From JAYGED01 sp046582565 (GTDB lineage: Bacteria; Pseudomonadota; Alphaproteobacteria; JAAXGF01): 5,528 nt of DNA. Within the stretch, counting starts at the first letter, position 1, and each line of letters begins with the position of its first letter. Location of the stretch: NCBI GenBank assembly GCA_046582565.1, contig JAYGED010000181.1, positions 1 through 5,528 on the forward strand, written 5' to 3'. Below are positions 1 through 5,528 of the stretch, one piece after another. The notes below the pieces were generated by a model. It was not told the DNA's origin. It was given only the letters and a program-made list of their open reading frames with translations, and did not search any database. The translations under genes and the position numbers were made by a program.

Positions 1-924
1 CGCGCGCCGATTTGTACCGAACTCGACAAGCTTGACGCCGACATCGCGATCATGGGCGTGCCGACCGATGACGGCTCGCCCTTCATGGCCGGCTCGCGTT
101 TCGGCCCGCGCGCGCTACGCGAGCATTCGCTGCGCTTTGCAGGCGGCGGCCGCGGCGGCTACTACAATCCCGAAACGCGGCGCAACTATCTGGTCCACGA
201 GATGGAGAACGACCGCATCGTCGACACCGGCGACGCCGATTGCATGCCGACCAATGTGAAGGGCACGTTCGATAACATTACGGCGATGACCCGCGCGATC
301 CTGGATCGGGGCGCCATGCCGGTCATCCTGGGCGGCGACCACGCCATCACCTATCCCGTGGTGCGCGCCTTTACCGAGCAGCTTTACATCATCCACTTCG
401 ACGCGCATCTCGATTATGCGCCCTTCGTCCACGACCTGCGCTTTACCAATGGCCATGCCTTTCGTCACATCAGCCCGATGGCCCATGTGGAGGGCTTGGC
501 CCAGGTGGGAATTCGCAGCCTGCGGAACACGCAGACCATGATGGATGACTCGCTCGCCGACGGAAACAAGGTCATCACCATGTCGGAGTTCCATGCCGGC
601 GGGCCCCAGGCGATCGCCGAAACGGCGCCCAAGGGTGCAAATTGCTATGTCAGCATCGATGTCGATGTGCTCGACATGCCCCTCGTGCCCGGCTGCGTAT
701 CGGCCGAGCCGAATGGCATGACCTATGCCGAACTGCGCGACACGCTGGCGGCCATCGCTGCGCATACCAACGTTATCGGCTTCGATTTCGTCGAGGTCAA
801 TCCGCAGCTCGATGTGGGCACCGGCGTGACCGCCTATCTCGGCGCCCACACGGTGATCGAGTTCCTGGGCGAGATCTGCGATCAGCCGGGCTGGGTTGCT
901 CGGCGCAAGGCGCGGGGTTCGTAA
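1..924 (+). CDS. Agmatinase-like ureohydrolase (arginase superfamily), 5' end outside window
   Basis: Hydrolyses a guanidino- or formimino-type C-N bond at a binuclear metal centre in the cytoplasm; agmatinase (agmatine to putrescine and urea) is the usual database label, but the substrate cannot be read from the sequence. The frame is open from base 1 and reads DADIAIMGVP before the first ATG at 52. That is the family's first beta strand, so 52 is internal and the true start lies left of the window. The visible part is 307 residues; about 15-30 are probably missing. Seen ligand motifs: GGDH (331-342), HFDAHLD (394-414), SIDVDVLD (652-675) and the Glu of FVEVNP (codon 793), which in the family contacts the guanidino group. 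The usual Pro after the last ligand motif is Met (LDMP), probably a subfamily trait. Codons end mostly in G or C. A lyase remnant starts 25 bases downstream on the same strand, suggesting a former operon. Formimidoylglutamase or guanidino-acid hydrolase are alternatives. Family is certain, substrate is not. Confidence 0.9.
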   Translation, partial: RAPICTELDKLDADIAIMGVPTDDGSPFMAGSRFGPRALREHSLRFAGGGRGGYYNPETRRNYLVHEMENDRIVDTGDADCMPTNVKGTFDNITAMTRAILDRGAMPVILGGDHAITYPVVRAFTEQLYIIHFDAHLDYAPFVHDLRFTNGHAFRHISPMAHVEGLAQVGIRSLRNTQTMMDDSLADGNKVITMSEFHAGGPQAIAETAPKGANCYVSIDVDVLDMPLVPGCVSAEPNGMTYAELRDTLAAIAAHTNVIGFDFVEVNPQLDVGTGVTAYLGAHTVIEFLGEICDQPGWVARRKARGS

Positions 925-949
925 CGCCGGAGCGGGCGTCGGGGGCGGC

Positions 950-1300
950 ATGACTACAAAGCAAGGCGCGGTTTTCATCGGCTCGGCGCGCGCCAACCGG
1001 TGGCGCGTCACCGACGATGTCGTCGACACCACGCGCCTGCCCATTGAGCCCAGGCCGCTCAGCGTGGCGGCGCTCGCCGTCGACCTCCTCGGCCGCGAGG
1101 TAAACGCGGTGACCGACAATCCACTGATCATCGCCGACAGCGGTGACATCCTCTATGGCGGTAACCTCCACGCCGAGCCAGTAGGCATGGCGGCCGACGT
1201 GCTGGCCCTTGCGCTTGCCGAGACCGGCTCTATGGCCGAGCGCCGCATCGCGCTTCGATGGGCTTGGCCATGTCCTGTCCCTTGGCTAATTTGGCATTAG
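950..1300 (+). pseudogene. Histidine ammonia-lyase (HutH-like) remnant
   Basis: An ATG at 950 with a G-rich stretch just upstream opens a 116-codon frame ending in TAG at 1298-1300. Residues 50-102 (1097-1255) match the middle of histidine/aromatic amino acid ammonia-lyases: EVNAVTDNPLI, then GGNLHAEP (family GGNFHAEP, residues 70-77), then a helix ending in ERRIAL. Intact enzymes are about 500 residues and deaminate histidine to urocanate with an MIO cofactor built from an Ala-Ser-Gly segment near residue 143. Neither that segment nor the C-terminal third is present, so this cannot be a working lyase. Residues 1-49 match poorly. PRPLSVAALA could be a decayed piece of the lyase N-terminus joined by internal deletion, or a diverged form of the segment just before the core; I cannot decide. 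After 1255 similarity stops abruptly. It lies between two ureohydrolases, the superfamily that includes HutG, so a lost histidine-utilisation-like locus is possible. Expression as a short peptide cannot be excluded. Confidence 0.75.
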
Positions 1301-1330
1301 ACTTGGCGCAATTCGACCGAAACAATCCCT

Positions 1331-1336
1331 GGAGAG
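1331..1336 (+). promoter_or_regulatory. Ribosome binding site deciding the start at 1342
   Basis: GGAGAG lies five bases before ATG 1342, a near-ideal Shine-Dalgarno sequence. The alternative in-frame ATG at 1258 overlaps the lyase remnant, has no such site, and would add 28 residues with no resemblance to the family. This favours 1342 as the start. Confidence 0.8.
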
Positions 1337-1341
1337 TCCCT

Positions 1342-2295
1342 ATGTCGTCGTCGCTTACAGTTCCTCCCAGAAAAGAATTCCAAAGTTTTCACGATTTACC
1401 GATTGTAACCGATCTCGATAACGTTTCGGCCGATGTGGCCATCCTCGGCATTCCCTTCAGCGATCCCTACTCGATGGAGGAAGTCACAAACGATCAAACC
1501 AACGCGCCAACCTCAATTCGCCGATTTTGCCAACGCGCCTTGCGCGGGCTGGACCGCTGGGATTTCGACGTTGGCGGCCCCATTTTTGACGGTAAGGACA
1601 TTCGGGTCATCGACGTTGGCGATGTTCCCGGCGACCCGCGCGACATGGGAAGCCACTATAAAAAGGCGGAGACGGTTGTCCGCAAGCTACTGGCGGCCAA
1701 TATTTTACCGATCATTCTGGGGGGAGACCACGGAATTCCCATACCCGCGCTCAGGGCCTACGACGCGCATGGACCGATTACCCTGGTCCATATCGATGCG
1801 CATCTGGATTGGCGCGATCATGTCAACGGCGTTCGAGAAGGCTATTCGAGCCCAATTCGCCGGGCCTCTGAAATGGACCATGTGGGCGAAATATTCCAGA
1901 TCGGCTTGCGGTCCGCCGGCAGTGCCCGGCCCGAAGAGGTCGAAGCCGCGCTGGCCTATGGCGCTCATTTGATTCCCGATGTGGAATTACAGCGGATCGG
2001 CATGCAGGCGGTTCTGGACCGCATTCCAGACGGGGGCCGTTATTACCTGACCATTGACGCCGATGGCGTCGATCCGACAATCATGCCGGCTGTCGCCGGC
2101 CCGGCGCCCGGCGGGGTCACTTATGACCAGATGCGAATGCTCATTCATGGCCTCGTTGATAAAGGACGCGTAGTCGGCATGGACATCGTTGAAATCACGC
2201 CGATGCGCGACATCAACGGGATAACGGCCATTACCGCCGGCAGATTTATCTGTAATCTGATTGGTAAGGCTGTCCGAGCCGGGTATTTCGACTAG
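1342..2295 (+). CDS. Agmatinase-like ureohydrolase (arginase superfamily), complete
   Basis: A 317-residue cytoplasmic enzyme of normal length for bacterial agmatinases, with no signal peptide or membrane segment. All expected binuclear metal ligands are present: GGDH (residues 127-130, His130), DAHLD (Asp152, His154, Asp156) and TIDADGVDP (Asp239, Asp241). Glu284 in DIVEITP sits where family members hold the guanidino group. The N-terminal strand reads ADVAILGIPF. It differs widely from the upstream ureohydrolase: the ligand motif continues MPAVAGPAPGG rather than VPGCVSAEPNG, and the loop after GIPF differs (SDPYSMEEVTND against TDDGSPFMAGSR). The two are therefore separate subfamilies, not a recent duplication. 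The loops suggest different substrates, possibly agmatine, guanidinobutyrate, guanidinopropionate or guanidine itself; I cannot tell which. Start chosen from GGAGAG at 1331. Third positions are less GC-biased than in the first ureohydrolase. It has its own 5' region downstream of a lyase remnant, so it is probably transcribed separately. Confidence 0.92.
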   Translation: MSSSLTVPPRKEFQSFHDLPIVTDLDNVSADVAILGIPFSDPYSMEEVTNDQTNAPTSIRRFCQRALRGLDRWDFDVGGPIFDGKDIRVIDVGDVPGDPRDMGSHYKKAETVVRKLLAANILPIILGGDHGIPIPALRAYDAHGPITLVHIDAHLDWRDHVNGVREGYSSPIRRASEMDHVGEIFQIGLRSAGSARPEEVEAALAYGAHLIPDVELQRIGMQAVLDRIPDGGRYYLTIDADGVDPTIMPAVAGPAPGGVTYDQMRMLIHGLVDKGRVVGMDIVEITPMRDINGITAITAGRFICNLIGKAVRAGYFD

Positions 2296-2431
2296 GGCAG
2301 GCGATGTTGGAGCGGCTGTGCTGACCGGTTTGCTATCCTCTGACACTGCCGGGCGGTGATATGGCGCTAAGGCGCTGAATTCACGCCATTATATTAGGCA
2401 CTACGGAATGACCGGAAAATGCCAAAAGTGA

Positions 2432-2660
2432 GTGGTAGTGGACGCAGTCTGGAGCGAACTCGTCTCTGGCAAAATACCCTGATTACCCCAAATTTACAGG
2501 GAAATTTTGCAAAATAACAGGGAATGAATACCCGGGGGCTTCGAATTACTGTATTTTGTCAGCCGGTTATGAGCAAATTCCCTAAACCTCGGAACAGGGA
2601 ATTCAGAATACAGAACAGGGAATTATGTTGACGCATCAGGGAATTGCCGCAGGTTTATAT
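2432..2660. repeat. Dispersed-repeat-like intergenic element with CAGGGAATT units
   Basis: The core CAGGGAA(T)T begins at 2497 (CAGGGAAAT), 2518 (CAGGGAATG), 2595, 2616 and 2637. The first two are exactly 21 bases apart and the last three form an exact 21-base ladder; the gap between groups is 77 bases. One inverted copy, AATTCCCT, is at 2576-2583. Three copies share AACAGGGAAT. The segment beginning at 2432, read in frame, gives VVVDAVWSELVSGK. From memory, this together with the CAGGGAATT ladder resembles a repeat common between genes in Rhizobiales-type alphaproteobacteria, where spurious small proteins rich in RTGN or NREF are often annotated. Outer limits are approximate. Function is unknown. 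Helical phasing (two turns per unit) would suit protein binding. Confidence 0.65.
2576..2603. repeat. Inverted repeat formed by opposite CAGGGAATT copies
   Basis: AATTCCCT (2576-2583) and AGGGAATT (2596-2603) are perfect 8-base inverted repeats around a 12-base spacer. They could form a short hairpin or a two-sided protein site. There is no T-run after it on either strand, so a Rho-independent terminator is unlikely. Confidence 0.5.
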
Positions 2661-2731
2661 TCCGGACGCACAACCACCGTTACTTGCGGTTTGATCACGC
2701 TCTATTAATCTGACGAAGCTTGAAAATATCC

Positions 2732-5023
2732 TCAGGCGGTTAGTCTTAAATAGATCATGGGTAGTTTTTCCGGCAGGCTTTCGAGCTTATCGATTTGGAC
2801 TACATTGCGCCGCCCGAAAATTCGCATCAGGTAACTATCGCCACCGGAATCTAGACCAACGCAAAAGACATCAATGCCATCCATCGCCAATTCATGAATA
2901 ACATGGCGTGCATCCTCAACCAGATATTTCTTATCCGTGACGTCGATATCCGAAGGTTCTCCATCGGTTACAACCAGCAATAATCGCCTATGGGTTTGCT
3001 GGCGTTTCAAGTCCTCGGCGGCATGGCGCATGGCGGCCCCGATGCGCGTTGAAAGCCCGCCTTGCAAGCCCGCCAGGTAAGATTTCGACATCGCGCCGTA
3101 GGGCGAGTCAAAATCCTTGATGCGGTAATAGCGAACATCATCCCTGCGGTTCGAACAAAAGGCGGCAATCGCGAAGGGATCGCCGAGGCCCGACATGGCA
3201 TGTGCCAACAGGGCGGTCGCCTGGCGCTCGACGTCCAGTACCGTTTCGTCGGAAGCGGTAATCTTGTCGTTGGTCGATTCGGATATATCGAGCAGCAGAT
3301 TGACCGCCAAATCCCGATGCCTTCGCTCGAACCGCCCATAGACACGCGGGTCGGGATGTTCCCCTATGCGTCGGCTTATCATGACCTCAATGGCGGCGTC
3401 GATATCCAGAAAGTCGCCTTCTTGTTGCCTCTTCACCCTTTGAGGGCGACTGACCTGTGCCGAAACGATCAAGGACTTGATGCGATTCACCACATGAGCA
3501 TGACGTTCCAGTATGTCATCGATAACATGGGCGGCGCCGGGTGGCGGTGTGTATTCGACAATCGTGGTCCAGTCGGCGCGGTCACGTCCGATGGTATAGT
3601 CGTATTCAGGATAACGCGCGACCGGAATGCCGTCCTCCTCCGTAATCGCCAGATTGACCCGGTTGGCGTCCTCCTCATCGCTCTGCTCATGCTCCTCGCG
3701 CTCCCTGTCGGGCGGCGCTTCGTCGTCGTCATCCTGTTCCTCGATACGCACTGCGTCGAACAGCAGTTCGGCTTCCATGGCTTGTGGCGACGGCTCTTCG
3801 TTGAACTCCCAAAGCCCTAGATTGTCGTCTCTGTATGGCGGCTCGACAACATAGGTGCGGGCATTGAACTGTATCCGCATCTGGCCGATATCGTTGCCGA
3901 GCAGATCGCCGACTTCTCGGCTCATCATAGGATCATCCCAATTCTCCCGACGGGCAAAAAACATATCGCGGCCCTTCTTTACCCAGCCCTCAACATCTTT
4001 GAAGTCAGGATCTATCAGGGCATGGGACAAACGGGCAAGCAGGCTCGGGGCTGTCATGATGCCGGTAGACTGGGCAATATGAAGCGGCACCCACAAACGT
4101 CTGAGGCCGGGAAATTCCCGCATCGCCAGCTGCTCGACCCTGGCGTCTTCGATCAGGGAGACGAGCGCGACCTGGATGGTCTTCAGTTTGCCAACCGGGA
4201 ATGGTTCGCCTGAATACATCATATGGGCTCCGATATGAGCCAGCGACGCTCGGAACAGGTCTTTTGCCTGTTCTCTTCTAAACCCCGGGAAGGTCGAGGG
4301 TATGCGGATCAGCCCCTGTCCGAAACTGGCGCGTCTTCGCGCATGATCTGGCGCGCTCATCGGCGGCTCGCGCAATGGGACACGGATACGCCAAAGTGCA
4401 TTTATGTATGTCTTCAACTGGCGATCAATATCGGAAAAAACGATTTCCCCAGATTCCCTTTCCAGCCAGCGGTCGGCTTCCGGGTCGGAAAAATTGTAAT
4501 ATTCAAACCGCTTTTCGGTATCCGCCCCGGCATAGCGGATACCCGCCAAAATCCAAGCCTCAAGACGCGATACGTTGAGTTTCGACAGCAGCATGTCCAT
4601 TTTCTGTAACACCGTCAGAATCGATTCCGGCGCCAGATTAGAGAATCTTTCCATCAGTCCCAGCCAAGACCGAAAACGCGCTTCGTCCTGATCGAGTCTG
4701 TTCGCGGCCACCACCGCGGCGGCGGGCAGAAATTCCGCCGCCGCGCGACCGGCCTTGATGGCGAGGGAGGAAACGATATCCGCCATGCCGATAGCCCGTT
4801 CCGGGCCGACAAGACTGGAAACTTCCGGTGCGTAACGGATATAGGCAGCCACCACCGCCGGGCCGTAACCGGCCTGATCGAGCTTCCTGCATGCCCTCAA
4901 CCAAGGCGCGGTAAAGGGATCCGGAAACGCCTGGCTGGTCCTGTCGTTTAGGAGCCCCTCATCGAATTCCGACGCCTTATCGCCGACGACTCTCAGGAAA
5001 TTCTTGTCAACGGGGGGCGTCAT
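2732..5023 (-). CDS. cbbO: CbbO-like von Willebrand factor A domain protein, Rubisco activase adaptor
   Basis: 763 residues, the size of CbbO rather than of the shorter NorD (about 640). In the known CbbQO system CbbO binds inhibited Rubisco and couples it to the CbbQ AAA+ hexamer, which strips tight sugar phosphates from the active site. Seen: a long helical N-terminal region (residues about 1-420) with no membrane segment; a very acidic linker (about 428-453, EEQDDDDE then Glu/Asp-rich); and a C-terminal VWA domain (about 570-763) with a complete MIDAS: DISES (579-583), Thr659 in STRIGAAMRHA, and TDGEPSD starting at Thr686. The start ATG at 5023 has only a weak upstream site, so translation may be coupled to cbbQ, whose stop is 25 bases before. 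No earlier in-frame ATG lies in the gap. It ends at 2732 facing the second ureohydrolase. NorD, which pairs with NorQ for nitric oxide reductase maturation, is the main alternative; length and the partner favour CbbO. Which Rubisco form it serves is not visible. Confidence 0.82.
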   Translation of the reverse strand: MTPPVDKNFLRVVGDKASEFDEGLLNDRTSQAFPDPFTAPWLRACRKLDQAGYGPAVVAAYIRYAPEVSSLVGPERAIGMADIVSSLAIKAGRAAAEFLPAAAVVAANRLDQDEARFRSWLGLMERFSNLAPESILTVLQKMDMLLSKLNVSRLEAWILAGIRYAGADTEKRFEYYNFSDPEADRWLERESGEIVFSDIDRQLKTYINALWRIRVPLREPPMSAPDHARRRASFGQGLIRIPSTFPGFRREQAKDLFRASLAHIGAHMMYSGEPFPVGKLKTIQVALVSLIEDARVEQLAMREFPGLRRLWVPLHIAQSTGIMTAPSLLARLSHALIDPDFKDVEGWVKKGRDMFFARRENWDDPMMSREVGDLLGNDIGQMRIQFNARTYVVEPPYRDDNLGLWEFNEEPSPQAMEAELLFDAVRIEEQDDDDEAPPDREREEHEQSDEEDANRVNLAITEEDGIPVARYPEYDYTIGRDRADWTTIVEYTPPPGAAHVIDDILERHAHVVNRIKSLIVSAQVSRPQRVKRQQEGDFLDIDAAIEVMISRRIGEHPDPRVYGRFERRHRDLAVNLLLDISESTNDKITASDETVLDVERQATALLAHAMSGLGDPFAIAAFCSNRRDDVRYYRIKDFDSPYGAMSKSYLAGLQGGLSTRIGAAMRHAAEDLKRQQTHRRLLLVVTDGEPSDIDVTDKKYLVEDARHVIHELAMDGIDVFCVGLDSGGDSYLMRIFGRRNVVQIDKLESLPEKLPMIYLRLTA

Positions 5024-5048
5024 GAGATGGCGAAGCTCAAGCCTGTGA

Positions 5049-5528
5049 TCAGGCGCAGGCCGCTATGGCCGAACCCAGGGCGCTTCGGATATCGGGATCA
5101 TCCGTGATCGGCAGAACAAGGGCTACCTCACAGGCTTCGCCCAAGGGAATACCCCGCTTAATCAATTGCCCGACATGAATGAGCATTCGGGTTGAGGCCC
5201 CTTCTTCAAGACCATGCCCTTTCAAATTGCGGGATCGTTCCGCGATCTTGACCAGTTTTGCGGCCATTCCACCATCGACACCGGACTCGTGAGCAATGAT
5301 CTCGGCTTCCAACTCCGGCATCGGAAAATTGAAATCAATGGCCCCAAAACGCTGTTTGGTCGATTCTTTCAAGTCCTTGAGAACGCTCTGATAGCCAGGG
5401 TTATAAGAAATCACCAATTGAAAATCGGCATGTGCTTTCAGGACTTCGTTCTTCTTTTCCAAGGGCAGAATCCGCCGATCGTCTGTCAGAGAATGAATGA
5501 CTACCGTGGTGTCCTGGCGCGCTTCGAC
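5049..5528 (-). CDS. cbbQ: CbbQ-like MoxR-family AAA+ ATPase, C-terminal part
   Basis: The C-terminal 159 residues of a CbbQ/NorQ protein; the frame is open to the right edge, so the TTG at 5462 is not a start. Family proteins are about 265-270 residues, so roughly 110 are missing, including Walker A and most or all of Walker B. The visible part begins VEARQDTTVVIHSLTDDRR, the segment that follows Walker B in CbbQ. Then come SYNPGYQ (5388-5408), the sensor-1 region with its Asn, and STKQRF (5346-5363), carrying an arginine-finger-type Arg. A helical C-terminal lid with LEEGASTR follows, as in MoxR ATPases. The protein would form the hexameric motor that works with CbbO on Rubisco. It sits directly upstream of cbbO, in the order usual for cbbQO operons. 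NorQ is the alternative; the tail and the long CbbO partner favour CbbQ. Confidence 0.85.
   Translation of the reverse strand, partial: VEARQDTTVVIHSLTDDRRILPLEKKNEVLKAHADFQLVISYNPGYQSVLKDLKESTKQRFGAIDFNFPMPELEAEIIAHESGVDGGMAAKLVKIAERSRNLKGHGLEEGASTRMLIHVGQLIKRGIPLGEACEVALVLPITDDPDIRSALGSAIAACA

Larger units (their letters stand above)
2296..2731. other. Gene-free region between convergent genes
   Basis: No frame here looks like a real protein gene. The left part (2296-2430) shows only weak inverted repeats (ATGGCG 2361-2366 with CGCCAT 2384-2389) and no U-tract terminator. The centre (about 2432-2660) carries the CAGGGAATT repeat element described separately. The right part (2660-2731) is AT-richer and featureless. 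Both flanking genes point into the region, so transcripts from both sides should end here, but no terminator is obvious on either strand. Confidence 0.7.

Noticed and set aside
115..1149. Long minus-strand open frame (344 codons) antisense to the first ureohydrolase
   Set aside because: It lies opposite a clear enzyme gene with intact motifs, is an expected by-product of strong GC3 bias, and its translation is low-complexity with no recognisable domain.
1258..1341. Upstream ATG start for the second ureohydrolase
   Set aside because: It overlaps the lyase remnant and adds unrelated residues, while ATG 1342 has GGAGAG at ideal spacing.
2361..2395. Terminator after the second ureohydrolase (ATGGCG...CGCCAT)
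   Set aside because: The stem is only 6 bases with a 17-base loop and the following bases are mixed A/T, not a T-run.
2670..2693. Terminator for cbbO on the minus strand (ACCG/CGGT hairpin)
   Set aside because: The stem is only four or five pairs and no U-tract follows.
3062..3820. Plus-strand open frame (252 codons) inside cbbO
   Set aside because: Antisense to the well-supported VWA protein; its translation resembles no family and has no ribosome binding site.
5460..5462. TTG as start of a separate small gene
   Set aside because: The frame continues upstream to the window edge with clear CbbQ sequence, so TTG here is an internal leucine codon.

Overview
The window looks like a piece of a fairly GC-rich alphaproteobacterial chromosome. 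The evidence is codon use, the CbbQ/CbbO pair, and an intergenic repeat of a kind I associate with Rhizobiales and relatives. The genus cannot be fixed from the sequence. No RNA gene, CRISPR array, transposase or origin is visible.

Left part (1-2295, + strand): two ureohydrolase (arginase/agmatinase superfamily) genes lie in the same direction but are not close paralogues. The first (1-924) enters from the left edge and lacks only its N-terminus. The second (1342-2295) is complete and has a good ribosome binding site. Both keep every visible metal ligand of the family, so both should be active Mn- (or Ni-) dependent hydrolases of a guanidino or similar C-N compound; the substrates are unknown. 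Between them (950-1300) is a remnant of a histidine ammonia-lyase-like gene. Only the EVNAVTDNPLI...GGNLHAEP...ERRIAL core survives. The MIO-forming active-site segment and the whole C-terminal part are missing.

Middle (2296-2731): a gene-free stretch of about 435 bases. It holds a dispersed-repeat-like element with five direct copies of CAGGGAAtT. Two are 21 bases apart, three more form an exact 21-base ladder, and one inverted copy sits between the groups. No convincing terminator was found.

Right part (2732-5528, - strand): cbbO (complete, 763 aa, C-terminal von Willebrand A domain with a MIDAS motif) follows cbbQ (C-terminal 159 aa, MoxR-type AAA+ ATPase) after a 25-base gap. Together they would form a CbbQO-type Rubisco activase. 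The operon reads in from the right, so a Rubisco gene would be expected beyond the right edge, but this cannot be seen. cbbO and the ureohydrolase genes converge on the repeat-bearing intergenic region. I see no direct functional link between the two sides and no clear undescribed system. The points most worth checking are the lyase remnant between two ureohydrolases and the 21-base-phased repeat.
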